From an uncultured Methylococcales bacterium (GTDB lineage Bacteria; Pseudomonadota; Gammaproteobacteria; Methylococcales; Methylomonadaceae): a stretch of 64,000 nucleotides of DNA. The stretch is from positions 29,593-93,592 of the forward strand of contig CAJVZC010000002.1 of the NCBI GenBank assembly GCA_913019935.1. The letters run 5' to 3'. The notes below the pieces were generated by a model, which saw only the letters and a list, made by a program, of their open reading frames with translations, was not told where the DNA came from and searched no databases. Below, piece by piece: positions 28,702 to 37,747 of this stretch. Numbering within the stretch: the stretch's first letter is position 1; each line of letters begins with the position of its first letter. The position numbers and the translations under genes were made by a program.

Positions 28702-29418
28702 ATGAAGACGATTCTATTAATACTTACAGCGGCTCTATTATTACAAGGTTGTACCAACCCTATGTCTCGTAAGTTTCGAGAGACATCCGATGCGGTAAAG
28801 GTTAGCTTCGAGAATATGGCTAGACAAATTAAAAAAGAGGGAGAAGATATTCATAAAGCAAACCATATCAAGTACGTCAAAGGAGGTAAGAAAGAAATAC
28901 TACAAGCTGCAATGGCGGCCCTTCTGGAACTAGGGTTTCATATCAATAACCAAGACTACTCTCTAGGTGTATTGTCCGCAACAGCGAATAGAGATAGTAC
29001 GTTCTTAGATGAAGCAGTCTATGCTGCAGAACGTAGACACAGACAGAAGATTGTTAACGTGTTGAAAGATGAGTATCGAGAACTTATGACGTTTGAATCT
29101 GACGCAGATACGATGGTCAACGCGATACTTAGTCAGAAGAAAGAAGAACTGAATACTATATCTATCAATGTGATAGTTATGGAACGCAAGTTGGACCATC
29201 AAGTGTCTTTGAGGATTACTTATACAGTCTCTCCCTATGTTGGTCCCGAATCAGCTGCAGGAGAATGGTTAAAAATAATTATTAATGCTGGACAACTTCA
29301 AGGAAATGAGTACCCGAAATACACATTACCAGCAAGCACCCTGGCTCTTATTTACAAGAGATTCTGGGATACAACTGAAAAAGAACTATTCCAACAGAAC
29401 ATTATTTTAAATAGGTGA
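28702..29418 (+). CDS. Predicted lipoprotein, unrecognised
   Basis: This 238-residue protein starts with a lipoprotein signal peptide and lipobox LLQGC, with Cys17 as the lipidated residue. The mature part is mixed alpha/beta and charged, with no domain I can name. Position +2 after the cysteine is Thr, so there is no Asp retention signal and outer-membrane sorting is expected. A GTG overlapping its stop and an ATG 12 bases on begin the next gene, so the two are translationally linked. Arginines are often encoded by AGA, unlike in the surrounding core genes. Confidence 0.65.
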   Translation: MKTILLILTAALLLQGCTNPMSRKFRETSDAVKVSFENMARQIKKEGEDIHKANHIKYVKGGKKEILQAAMAALLELGFHINNQDYSLGVLSATANRDSTFLDEAVYAAERRHRQKIVNVLKDEYRELMTFESDADTMVNAILSQKKEELNTISINVIVMERKLDHQVSLRITYTVSPYVGPESAAGEWLKIIINAGQLQGNEYPKYTLPASTLALIYKRFWDTTEKELFQQNIILNR

Positions 29419-29429
29419 GGAGAGCCATT

Positions 29430-29834
29430 ATGAGAAAAATCATACTAGCAGTTACATTAATGATGATGGCTGTAGCGGCACATTCAGAGACTGACATTAG
29501 TTATGGCGCATTGAAAATGCATCTAGAGGAAGGGGTGTCAACTCAACGAGATGTAATTAAGTTGTTTGGTTCACCCGACAATATGATGATGGATCGCCAA
29601 GGAGAACTTTGGACATACGACCGAGTGACCAGAACTTCAACCACTACTGATAATAGTGCAAATGAATCTAACACGGTAGGTGGAAGTATTATCATCTTGG
29701 CTGGTAGTACATCTGACTCTAATCGTAAAGCTCAATCAACAACATCAAGCTCAACTAAAACTATCACTGCTATATTAGAGTTCAATAAGGGTGGTGTATT
29801 AATCAAGTCCTCAATAAGAACTAGTAAGTACTAG
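29430..29834 (+). CDS. Periplasmic protein with BamE/SmpA-like N-terminal repeat
   Basis: The 134-residue product has a signal peptide (MRKIILAVTLMMMAVAA, cleavage near AHS-ET) without a lipid cysteine. Residues about 30-65 (LEEGVSTQRDVIKLFGSPDNM followed by GELWTYDRV) fit the BamE/OmlA-like pattern GxTxxxVxxxxGxP...W.Y. A Ser/Thr/Asn-rich linker and a final beta segment (ITAILEFNKGGVLIKSS) follow. The ATG at 29430 with GGAGAG upstream is preferred over the overlapping GTG at 29415. It probably works with the lipoprotein directly upstream, but the role is unknown. Confidence 0.6.
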   Translation: MRKIILAVTLMMMAVAAHSETDISYGALKMHLEEGVSTQRDVIKLFGSPDNMMMDRQGELWTYDRVTRTSTTTDNSANESNTVGGSIIILAGSTSDSNRKAQSTTSSSTKTITAILEFNKGGVLIKSSIRTSKY

Positions 29835-29932
29835 AGCAACTTAATAGGAGCTAGCTGTGTCCTGAAATATGGATCCTATTTTAACCTACGCTGGACTAGT
29901 ACTAAGTTTTAACCACCACTCAACAAGATAAA

Positions 29933-30609
29933 ATGATGGCTATAGCTATTACTTATCCCCTACTGCTCCTAATAGCCCCCATTACCGCCCAAGCACACTC
30001 TGGTAGAACTGATGCTAACGGTGGGCATATGAACCGTAAGACTGGTCAGTATCATTGTCATAAGTCGTATTGTTCAGCACCGTCAGTCCCATCAGCAACA
30101 CCAATTTACATTTCCAATAACCAGAGCGCGCCCTCTACTCGTTACAATCGCAAGGATTGGCCTCATTGGATTGATGAAGACAACGACTGTCAGAACACTC
30201 GTGCAGAGGTTCTAATTGAGTCATCTCAAATTCCAGTAAAGTTCAAACGTAACAGAGGTTGTAGTGTATCTCACGGCTTATGGGTTGGTCCCTATACAGG
30301 GATGACCTTCACACAAGCATCAGACCTAGACATTGACCATATTGTGCCTTTGGCTCATGCGCATAGAACAGGCGGTGCTAATTGGTCTAGGGAGCAGAAA
30401 AGAAGCTTTGCTAATGACCCCGACAACCTCATTGCTATCGATGACAGGACTAATCAAGAAAAAGCGACAAGGGACCGGTTAGGTGGAAACCGCCCATAGA
30501 GTCTTGTTGGTGTGAGTATGCCAAGAAATGGCAATGGGTTAAGCAGAAGTATGGGCTTGCATGTAGTGAGAGCACGACAAGCATTACCTGTTATGAAAGA
30601 TACTTGTGA
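29933..30609 (+). pseudogene. Secreted YHYH-domain/HNH-type nuclease, frameshifted near the C-terminus
   Basis: The intact frame (29933-30499, 188 residues) has a signal peptide (cleavage near AQA-HS). An N-terminal block HSGRTDANGGH...GQYHCH (22-43) is typical of YHYH/excalibur-like secreted proteins. A nuclease motif DIDHIVPLAHAH (133-144) follows, with WSREQKRSFANDPDNLIAID, as in secreted DUF1524/HNH-type endonucleases. The frame stops at TAG 30497-30499. Beginning at 30502, one frame over, the expected family C-terminus continues (SCWCEYAKKWQWVKQKYG) to TGA at 30607-30609. One lost base near 30498 explains this. The catalytic block is upstream of the break, so partial activity cannot be excluded. 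Confidence 0.65.
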
Positions 30610-30823
30610 CTAGCGCTAACACTTTAAATTAACCCCATTCAAAAACAACATAAAAATGTCTTAGGGTATTATATCGTTGGTTGCACGCTAATTCCCCCAT
30701 AGCCTACAATCTAGCTCAGACCGTTGAAGGGTATAAAAAAATCGGGGTGATTGTTACTTATGACTGTTAACTTTATAGAAGCATAATCCGCGTAGGTTAT
30801 GTGTTTAAAAGATAACTGCAATA

Positions 30824-30915
30824 TGGCGGAGAGAGAGGGATTCGAACCCTCGATGGGCTTTAAAACCCATACTCCCTTAGCAGGGGAGCGCCTTCAGCCG
30901 CTCGGCCATCTCTCC
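30824..30915 (-). tRNA. tRNA-Ser (anticodon GCT)
   Basis: This 92-base minus-strand tRNA has acceptor stem GGAGAGA with TCTCTCC, a long variable arm (ATGGGTTTTAAAGCCCAT), anticodon loop CTGCTAA with anticodon GCT, and encoded CCA. It follows csrA by 14 bases, as serV does in E. coli, and has no separate promoter in that gap, so it is probably transcribed with csrA. Confidence 0.96.
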
Positions 30916-30929
30916 AATTTAAATGATAT

Positions 30930-31115
30930 TTATTCTGGTTTTTTTTGTTCTTTTTCTTCTTTAATGCGGTCATAGATCTCTTCTCTATGGACCGATACAT
31001 CTCTTGGTGCATCCACACCAATTCTAACTTGATTACCCTTCACACCTAAGACAGTAACCTTGACTTCATCACCTATCATCAATGTCTCTCCAATACGGCG
31101 AGTCAATATTAACAC
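30930..31115 (-). CDS. csrA: Carbon storage regulator CsrA
   Basis: CsrA (RsmA) is a small dimeric RNA-binding protein that controls translation and stability of mRNAs with GGA motifs. From the GTG at 31113-31115 the protein reads [18 protein letters not shown]..., the canonical start, and has 61 residues. The conserved RNA-contact residues around LTRR and the [10 protein letters not shown] helix are present. A perfect AGGAGG lies six bases upstream, which fixes the start. A second GTG at 31121 directly abuts that site and would add two residues; it is rejected. tRNA-Ser follows at once and lysC precedes it. Confidence 0.96.
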   Translation of the reverse strand: MLILTRRIGETLMIGDEVKVTVLGVKGNQVRIGVDAPRDVSVHREEIYDRIKEEKEQKKPE

Positions 31116-31121
31116 GGCCAC

Positions 31122-31127
31122 CCTCCT
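31122..31127 (-). promoter_or_regulatory. csrA: Ribosome binding site deciding the csrA start
   Basis: The minus strand reads AGGAGG here, six bases before the GTG at 31115. It contains a GGA, as CsrA targets do, so autoregulation is conceivable but not shown. Confidence 0.75.
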
Positions 31128-31186
31128 AAAGTTACACCCACATTAAGGCAAAGAATTCTACCATCTTTTAAACAGAAAAGAAATCA

Positions 31187-32413
31187 TCAAAGTACCGGTT
31201 GCCCTGCTAATTCAAAAGATTTATGTAGCGCACGTACCGCAGCCTCAAGGTGCTTCTCATCCATAACAACCGAAATCTTGATTTCTGATGTTGAGATCAT
31301 TTTGATATTAATACCTTCTGAGGCCAAAACATCAAACATTTTACTCGCTATACCCGAATGAGATCGCATACCGACACCGACTAACGAAACCTTTACAATG
31401 GTATCATCACCTGAAACCTTCTTTGCGGACAACGATGTTTTAATCTCCTCCAGAAGAGCCACTGCCTTATGATAATCATTTCGGTGAACTGTAAAAGTGA
31501 AATCAGTGGTTTCATCATCCGCTATATTCTGAATGATCATATCAATTTCAATATTATTGGCCGCTATCGGACCCACTATTTTTGACGCAACACCGGGTAA
31601 ATCTGGCACTCCGTTGATGGTCAACTTAGCCTCATCACGATTAAATGCAATACCGGAAATTAATGCCCGTTCCATGCCATCATCCTCATAAGTTATTAAC
31701 GTTCCATTACCCTCAGAAAAAGTAGACAACACTCTCAAAGGTACATTATATTTTCCTGCAAACTCAACCGCTCTAATTTGCAAAACTTTTGAGCCTAAAC
31801 TAGCCATTTCAAGCATTTCCTCAAAAGTAATCGAATCCATTTTTCGTGCTGTCGGTTCAACACGAGGGTCTGTGGTATACACACCATCTACATCGGTATA
31901 AATATAACATTCACACGCCTCCAGTTTCGCAGCTAAAGCAACAGCTGTCGTATCTGAACCGCCACGCCCTAAGGTGGTGATATGCCCCTGTTCATTAACA
32001 CCCTGAAAACCAGCAACAACAGCAACCTTCCCACTCTCCAGACATTTTTGTATGGCCGTTACACCAATATCTTTTATTCTTGCTTTACTGTGAACCGAGT
32101 CCGTTAATATTTCGACCTGAGCACCGGTAAAAGATTCTGCGGGGCATCCTAAAGCACCCAACGCCATACTCAGCAGTGCAATAGTCACTTGCTCACCTGT
32201 CGATAACAACACGTCCATTTCACGAGGATTGGGTTTGACTAACACATCACCCGCCAAGGCAGTGAGCCGATTTGTTTCACCACTCATAGCTGAAACCACA
32301 ACTATAATCTCGTGACCTTCAGAATGCGCCTGTTTTACTTTTTCAGCAACACTCTTAATCCGCTCAGCGTCCCCTACCGAGGTGCCACCAAATTTAAAAA
32401 CATATCTTGCCAT
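31187..32413 (-). CDS. lysC: Aspartokinase
   Basis: LysC phosphorylates aspartate, the entry to lysine, threonine and methionine synthesis. The 408-residue protein starts MARYVFKFGGTSVGDAERI with the kinase loop KFGGTSV. GRGGSDTTAVALAA and TDVDGVYTTDPR are in the kinase domain (1-250), and two C-terminal ACT domains (from about 265) mediate feedback control. The length fits the monofunctional, lysine/threonine-regulated class found in pseudomonads. It lies between alaS and csrA on the same strand. Confidence 0.96.
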   Translation of the reverse strand: MARYVFKFGGTSVGDAERIKSVAEKVKQAHSEGHEIIVVVSAMSGETNRLTALAGDVLVKPNPREMDVLLSTGEQVTIALLSMALGALGCPAESFTGAQVEILTDSVHSKARIKDIGVTAIQKCLESGKVAVVAGFQGVNEQGHITTLGRGGSDTTAVALAAKLEACECYIYTDVDGVYTTDPRVEPTARKMDSITFEEMLEMASLGSKVLQIRAVEFAGKYNVPLRVLSTFSEGNGTLITYEDDGMERALISGIAFNRDEAKLTINGVPDLPGVASKIVGPIAANNIEIDMIIQNIADDETTDFTFTVHRNDYHKAVALLEEIKTSLSAKKVSGDDTIVKVSLVGVGMRSHSGIASKMFDVLASEGINIKMISTSEIKISVVMDEKHLEAAVRALHKSFELAGQPVL

Positions 32414-32431
32414 ACTTGTTTTAACTCACTT

Positions 32432-35044
32432 TTAACTACTGATTTGACTACGAACCCATTCAGGAACATTCGCTAATGCTTGTGTTAGACCTTTAGGATC
32501 ATTACCCCCCGCTTGCGCCATTTCAGGCCTGCCCCCGCCTTTTCCACCCACTTGCGCTGCGACATGATTCACAAGGTCACCGGCTTTAATACGGCCAATC
32601 TGATCTTTACTCACACCGGCTATCAAACTAACTTTCTCAGCATTTACAACCGCTAAAATAATGGCGGAACTGCCTAACTTATTTTTTAGTTGATCCAAAA
32701 CATCACGCATCCCTTTCGCATCCACATTATCTAACTGAACAGCTAAAACCTTTAAACCCTCTATTTCAACTGCCTGCGCACTCAACTCACCCTGTGAGGC
32801 TTGTGCTAATTTCAACTTTACCTTTTCTAATTCTTTCTCAAATTGACGGTTTTTCTCAATTAATTGACAAACTTTGTCGAATGATTTTTCGGGGGTACTC
32901 TTGACGACTTCAGCAATACTACTTAATGCTTTATTCCTGATTTCAGACCAATTTAGCGCCGCCTCACCCGTCATTGCTTCAATACGCCGAACGCCGGCAG
33001 CAACCCCTGTTTCGCCCACAATCTTAAAAGAACCAATGTCTCCTGAGCGATCCACATGGGTACCACCACATAATTCTGTAGAAAAACCACCTATCTTCAA
33101 CACACGAACTTCAGCGCCATATTTCTCACCAAACAGAGCCATCGCCCCCGCTTTAACAGCCTGATCTTTAGTCATTAAATCAACCGTCACGGGATTATTT
33201 TCTCTAATCTGCAGGTTCACTAACTGTTCAATTTGTACCAATTGCTCCAATCCAATCGGCTCAAAATGTGAAAAATCAAAGCGTAATCGTGACGCATTAA
33301 CCAGTGAGCCTTTTTGTATGACATGCTCACCTAATATTTCTCTTAAAGCAGCGTGCAACAAATGAGTTGCTGAATGATTTAAAGCAATCAACTGCCGACT
33401 GATTGGGTCAACTGTCGCCTCATACCTCTGGCCTTGCTGTAGAGCACCAGAAATCACCCTGCCTTTATGTAAAAAAGTATGACTACCTTGTTTTTGTGTA
33501 TCAACAACTTCAAACTGATTACCTTCAAGAGTAATTACGCCGGTGTCTCCAACCTGTCCTCCGGATTCGGCATAAAAAGGCGTTGAATCCAAGACCAAAA
33601 TACCTTCATCACCTTCGTTTAAACAATCAACCGCATGACCGTCTAAAAATAATCCCTTCAAAACAACTTGGCACTTTAAATCCTGATAGCCGACAAATTC
33701 CGTTTCAACATTACTCGCTATATTTTTATCATGACTCGAGCCAAAATTACTGGCTGCACGCGCTCTTTCACGTTGACTTTGCATTTCTGTCTCAAAGCCC
33801 TCATGATCAATTTGCAAATTACTTTCACGGGCAAAATCCGCTGTTAAATCAACGGGAAAGCCATAGGTATCGTAAAGCAAAAAGACAATATCGCCGGGAA
33901 TCACTTGTCCTTCTAAATCACCCACACACCCCTCTAAAATCGCCATCCCTTTTTGTAATGTTTCAGAAAAACGCTGTTCTTCTTTCTCCAATACACGTTC
34001 AACTTGTTTTTGATTGGCAACCAGTTCCGGGTAAACCGAGCCCATCTGCTCTACCAACCCCTGAACTAATTGGTAGAAAAATACATCATGAACCCCTAAT
34101 CGATAACCGTGTCGAATAGCTCGGCGAATTATTCGCCGCAACACATACCCTCGCCCTTCATTCGAAGGCATTACACCGTCAACAATAAGAAATGCACAAG
34201 AACGAATATGATCAACAATAACGCGCAATGAACTGTGCGTGGTATCTGTGACTCCTGTTACCGTCGCGGCAGACTGTAACAAATTCTGGAACAGATCAAT
34301 TTCATAATTATTGTGAACACCTTGCAGAACAGCAGCAATTCTTTCTAAGCCCATACCGGTATCAACTGAAGGACTCGGTAAATCCGTTAAAACCCCATCC
34401 GCAGAGCGGTTATACTGCATAAAAACCAAATTCCATATTTCAATATAGCGATCCCCTTCTTCATCCGGAGACCCCGGCGGCCCGCCTTCAACACTCTCGC
34501 CATGATCATAAAATATTTCACTACAAGGGCCACACGGTCCTATTTCACCCATGGACCAAAAGTTATCTTTTGCTCCAATACGTGAAAATTGCGCGGGGTC
34601 AACGCCTATATCATTAAGCCAAATAGCTTCCGCCTCGGCGTCTTCATCAAAAACGGTAATCCATAATTTTTCGCTCGGTATTTCGAGCTTGTTAGTCAGA
34701 AAGTCCCAAGCGAAATGAATGGCTTCTTTCTTAAAATAATCGCCAAAACTAAAGTTCCCCAACATTTCAAAAAAAGTATGGTGCCGAGCGGTATAACCAA
34801 CATTTTCTAAATCATTATGTTTTCCCCCCGCACGGACACACCGTTGACTCGATGTCGCTCGCTTAAAAGCAAGCTTTTCGCGTCCTAAAAAAACATCTTT
34901 AAATGGAACCATGCCTGCATTGGTAAATAACAACGTAGGGTCATCTCCCGGAACAAGCGTACTACTCGGCTGAATGACATGATCATTAGCTTCGAAATAT
35001 TGTAAAAAAACAGCACGCAGCTGTTCTGTCGACATAGTTTTCAT
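32432..35044 (-). CDS. alaS: Alanyl-tRNA synthetase
   Basis: AlaRS charges tRNA-Ala and edits misacylated Ser and Gly. The 870 residues contain the class II catalytic core ([15 protein letters not shown] near 36-50, ending around 440), the editing domain with zinc-site motifs [11 protein letters not shown] and [11 protein letters not shown], and the C-Ala domain ending in [15 protein letters not shown]. The start may be the ATG at 35044 or one three codons later. It belongs to the conserved recA-recX-alaS set and is followed closely by lysC. Confidence 0.97.
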   Translation of the reverse strand: MKTMSTEQLRAVFLQYFEANDHVIQPSSTLVPGDDPTLLFTNAGMVPFKDVFLGREKLAFKRATSSQRCVRAGGKHNDLENVGYTARHHTFFEMLGNFSFGDYFKKEAIHFAWDFLTNKLEIPSEKLWITVFDEDAEAEAIWLNDIGVDPAQFSRIGAKDNFWSMGEIGPCGPCSEIFYDHGESVEGGPPGSPDEEGDRYIEIWNLVFMQYNRSADGVLTDLPSPSVDTGMGLERIAAVLQGVHNNYEIDLFQNLLQSAATVTGVTDTTHSSLRVIVDHIRSCAFLIVDGVMPSNEGRGYVLRRIIRRAIRHGYRLGVHDVFFYQLVQGLVEQMGSVYPELVANQKQVERVLEKEEQRFSETLQKGMAILEGCVGDLEGQVIPGDIVFLLYDTYGFPVDLTADFARESNLQIDHEGFETEMQSQRERARAASNFGSSHDKNIASNVETEFVGYQDLKCQVVLKGLFLDGHAVDCLNEGDEGILVLDSTPFYAESGGQVGDTGVITLEGNQFEVVDTQKQGSHTFLHKGRVISGALQQGQRYEATVDPISRQLIALNHSATHLLHAALREILGEHVIQKGSLVNASRLRFDFSHFEPIGLEQLVQIEQLVNLQIRENNPVTVDLMTKDQAVKAGAMALFGEKYGAEVRVLKIGGFSTELCGGTHVDRSGDIGSFKIVGETGVAAGVRRIEAMTGEAALNWSEIRNKALSSIAEVVKSTPEKSFDKVCQLIEKNRQFEKELEKVKLKLAQASQGELSAQAVEIEGLKVLAVQLDNVDAKGMRDVLDQLKNKLGSSAIILAVVNAEKVSLIAGVSKDQIGRIKAGDLVNHVAAQVGGKGGGRPEMAQAGGNDPKGLTQALANVPEWVRSQISS

Positions 35045-35189
35045 AAGTTCAAAATATTTTTATTTAATTGAAAACAAAAAAAATCTCTGTTTAAATTACT
35101 CTCAGTCGCTCCGGAAAGCGACGCCATTACCTAGCAATAATACTGCCTTAAAAAAGTCAAAACAGCGCCAAATCTTCGCCATCAAAAAT

Positions 35190-35651
35190 TTATTTAATCA
35201 CAACACCCAGGCTTTTAGATAATTCGCGAATCATCTCAGTTGTAAAACCTCGATATTGCAAGAACCGTAATCTTTTAGCCCATTCCTGAGCTGTTAAAAC
35301 CATGTTATCGTCAAATTTCTTTTGAAAAACATTTAACAGGTGCTGGCCCCAGTCAATGTCTTCTTCACCCATGACTGTGTGCTCATCAGTAATGCCGCGC
35401 TGCCTTAATTCATAGTTAATGCGTACCGGGCCCAACCCTCGGGTTAAACAATGTTTAAAAAAACTTTCTGCAAAGCGTTGATCACTTTGCCAATCATTGA
35501 TGACAAACTCATCTAAGACAATAGTTATTTCTGCTTTTTCAAAACCTTTACGAGATAGTTTCTGGTGCAATTCTAGCTGACTGTGTTCACGTCGCGCTAA
35601 ATACTGAAAACAAAACCGTTTTATTTCCAGCCTATCATGCGTTTCAAGCAT
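35190..35651 (-). CDS. recX: Regulatory protein RecX
   Basis: RecX binds RecA filaments and limits recombinase activity. The 153-residue protein shows the three helical repeats of the family, with REHSQLELHQKLSRKG, QSDQRFAESFFKHCLTRGLGPVRINYELRQRGI and RLRFLQYRGFTTEMIREL. The start is the ATG at 35651. It lies 53 bases downstream of recA and upstream of alaS, the usual place for recX. Confidence 0.93.
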   Translation of the reverse strand: MLETHDRLEIKRFCFQYLARREHSQLELHQKLSRKGFEKAEITIVLDEFVINDWQSDQRFAESFFKHCLTRGLGPVRINYELRQRGITDEHTVMGEEDIDWGQHLLNVFQKKFDDNMVLTAQEWAKRLRFLQYRGFTTEMIRELSKSLGVVIK

Positions 35652-35704
35652 GAAAACTCATTCCTAACTTAATCGGCAACTGACTTAAATAACAAATTAT
35701 TCAA

Positions 35705-36733
35705 TCAAGTGTCTCCATTTTTAGATGCTTTAACGTCTTCATTAAGACCAAAAGCTTCCGCTCTAATTTTCTGCTCTAACTCCATAGCAAGCGCTACATT
35801 CTCTTTTAAATAGGTACGTGCATTATCTTTACCTTGGCCAATCTTTTGACCATTACAGCTATACCATGACCCCGCTTTACCCACGAAGCCATACTTCACG
35901 CCGAGATCAATCAGTTCACCTAAAAAAGAAACACCCTGACCATATAAAATTTCAAACTCTGCTTGCTTAAATGGTGGGGCAACTTTATTTTTAACTACTT
36001 TTACACGAGTATCATTGCCGACTATTTCATCGCCTTTCTTAATGGCTCCAATACGACGAATATCCAAGCGCACTGAAGAATAAAATTTCAATGCATTGCC
36101 ACCCGTAGTTGTTTCTGGATTACCAAACATAACACCAATTTTCATACGAATCTGATTAATAAAAATAACCAGCGTATTCGATCGTTTAATATTACCTGTC
36201 AATTTTCTTAACGCTTGAGACATTAACCGAGCCTGGAGTCCCATATGCGAATCACCCATATCGCCTTCAATTTCAGCCTTAGGTGTTAGCGCTGCAACAG
36301 AATCAATAACCACCATATCCACAGCACCAGAGCGAACCAACATATCCGTAATTTCTAAAGCCTGCTCACCGGTATCGGGCTGAGAAACCAACAAGTCATC
36401 AACATTGACACCAATTTTTTCAGCATACAAAGGATCTAAAGCATGTTCAGCATCTATAAACGCCGCTGAACCACCTAATTTTTGCATCTGTGCAATAACC
36501 TCAAGGGTCATCGTGGTTTTACCTGAAGACTCTGGACCATAGATTTCAACAACTCGTCCACGCGGCAGACCACCACACCCTAAAGCAATATCCAAGGATA
36601 AAGACCCCGTCGGCACCGTTTCAATATCTCTTGATGCCGCGGAATCGCCCATCCGCATGACAGACCCTTTACCAAATTGTTTCTCTATCTGCATTAACGC
36701 AGCATCTAACGCTTTCTTTTTATTGTCATCCAT
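35705..36733 (-). CDS. recA: Recombinase RecA
   Basis: RecA forms filaments on single-stranded DNA for strand exchange and triggers LexA cleavage. The 342-residue protein has Walker [10 protein letters not shown] near 65-73, Walker B around [11 protein letters not shown] near 140, and the DNA-binding loop segment [15 protein letters not shown] near 204-218. No CTGT-N8-ACAG LexA box is visible in the 123 bases between recA and mtkB, which would be expected if SOS control followed the E. coli pattern. recX follows. Confidence 0.98.
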   Translation of the reverse strand: MDDNKKKALDAALMQIEKQFGKGSVMRMGDSAASRDIETVPTGSLSLDIALGCGGLPRGRVVEIYGPESSGKTTMTLEVIAQMQKLGGSAAFIDAEHALDPLYAEKIGVNVDDLLVSQPDTGEQALEITDMLVRSGAVDMVVIDSVAALTPKAEIEGDMGDSHMGLQARLMSQALRKLTGNIKRSNTLVIFINQIRMKIGVMFGNPETTTGGNALKFYSSVRLDIRRIGAIKKGDEIVGNDTRVKVVKNKVAPPFKQAEFEILYGQGVSFLGELIDLGVKYGFVGKAGSWYSCNGQKIGQGKDNARTYLKENVALAMELEQKIRAEAFGLNEDVKASKNGDT

Positions 36734-36856
36734 TAACTGTCCTTTTTATATTCCAACTAACTACCTACGACTGAAATCATAACGCACCCAACTACCTAGC
36801 CATAAATATAGCTTACTCTGGGCGATACCATGCAATATAAAACACCTTTTTACACC

Positions 36857-37744
36857 CTACAAACTCGCTAGAACCTTGGCAACCGTCTCACCCATTGCTG
36901 AAGGCGTAGGGGAAATGGTGACACCCATATCAAGAAGTTGCTCTACTTTTTCACTCGCACTCTCACCTGTGGATGAAATAATCGCACCAGCATGCCCCAT
37001 CCGTCGACCTTTCGGTGCCGTCAAACCGGCAATATAAGCGACAACCGGCTTACTCATGTGTTCTTTAGCAAAAAAGCCTGCTTCAATTTCCTGAGGCCCT
37101 CCAATTTCACCAATCATGAGAACCACTTTAGTCTCTGGGTCTTGCTCAAATTTTTCCAATATTTTACGGTGTGAACTACCATTAATAGGATCACCACCAA
37201 TACCCACTGAGGTTGAAATGCCGATACCTAATGCTTTCATTTGATCAGCAGCTTCATAACCAAGCGTCCCTGAGCGACCCACAACACCAACATCACCAGG
37301 CATATAAATATGTCCCGGCATAATACCAAGCATGGCACGTCCTGGACTGATCGTACCTGCACAATTTGGCCCCGTAAGAACCATACGTCTCTCTTCAGGG
37401 AAATTTTTTAAATAATTTTTAACCTTCATCATATCTTGCGTAGGTATACCATCAGTAATAGCCACACAATATTTAATGCCGGCTTCCGCAGCTTCCATAA
37501 TTGAATCAGCAGCAAAAGCAGGTGGTACAAAAATAATACTCGCTTCGGCACCTAATTGTTCTACAGACTCCTTAACCGTATTAAAAACCGGACGTCCTAA
37601 ATGCTGAACCCCGCCCTTTCCTGGGGTGATACCAGCCACAACATTTGAACCATAATTAATCATATCTTGGGCATGAAAGGTCCCTATTTTCCCGGTAAAC
37701 CCTTGAATAACAATGGGTGTTCTTTCATTAATTAGAATTGCCAT
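36857..37744 (-). CDS. mtkB: Malate thiokinase (malate-CoA ligase) alpha subunit
   Basis: MtkB with MtkA makes malyl-CoA from malate, CoA and ATP in the serine cycle. The 295-residue protein belongs to the SucD-like superfamily, with PGKGGVQHLG near 41-50, ITDGIPTQDMM near 96-106 and the phosphohistidine His251 in GRRMGHAGAIISSTG. It begins three bases after the mtkA stop, and the next gene upstream of the pair is malyl-CoA lyase. The context decides for malate thiokinase over succinyl-CoA synthetase, and the sequence resembles known methylotroph MtkB throughout. Confidence 0.93.
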   Translation of the reverse strand: MAILINERTPIVIQGFTGKIGTFHAQDMINYGSNVVAGITPGKGGVQHLGRPVFNTVKESVEQLGAEASIIFVPPAFAADSIMEAAEAGIKYCVAITDGIPTQDMMKVKNYLKNFPEERRMVLTGPNCAGTISPGRAMLGIMPGHIYMPGDVGVVGRSGTLGYEAADQMKALGIGISTSVGIGGDPINGSSHRKILEKFEQDPETKVVLMIGEIGGPQEIEAGFFAKEHMSKPVVAYIAGLTAPKGRRMGHAGAIISSTGESASEKVEQLLDMGVTISPTPSAMGETVAKVLASL

Positions 37745-37747
37745 CGT

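Larger units (their letters stand above)
26235..30823. mobile_element. Putative genomic island inserted between tRNA-Ser(GCT) and tRNA-Arg(ACG)
   Basis: The flanks keep the E. coli-like order csrA, tRNA-Ser(GCT), tRNA-Arg(ACG), but about 4.6 kb of unrelated genes lie between the tRNAs. The island starts at the 3' end of tRNA-Ser, the usual side for tRNA-directed insertion. Its plus-strand genes favour AGA and AGG arginine codons more than the core genes do, and two of them are decayed. No integrase, transposase or clear direct repeat of the tRNA end was seen, so the mode of insertion is open. The limits given are simply the tRNA edges. Confidence 0.6.

Noticed and set aside
26158..30850. Shared ATTCGAA sequence near the 3' ends of tRNA-Arg and tRNA-Ser as possible attachment repeats
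   Set aside because: The identity is limited to the conserved T-loop and does not extend into flanking DNA, so it is tRNA structure rather than an att duplication.
31116..31121. Upstream GTG start for csrA
   Set aside because: It abuts the AGGAGG site with no spacing and adds two residues before the canonical MLILTRR start.
33583..34119. Plus-strand open frame of 178 codons inside alaS
   Set aside because: It lies wholly antisense to a clear alaS gene and shows a low-complexity composition typical of shadow frames.
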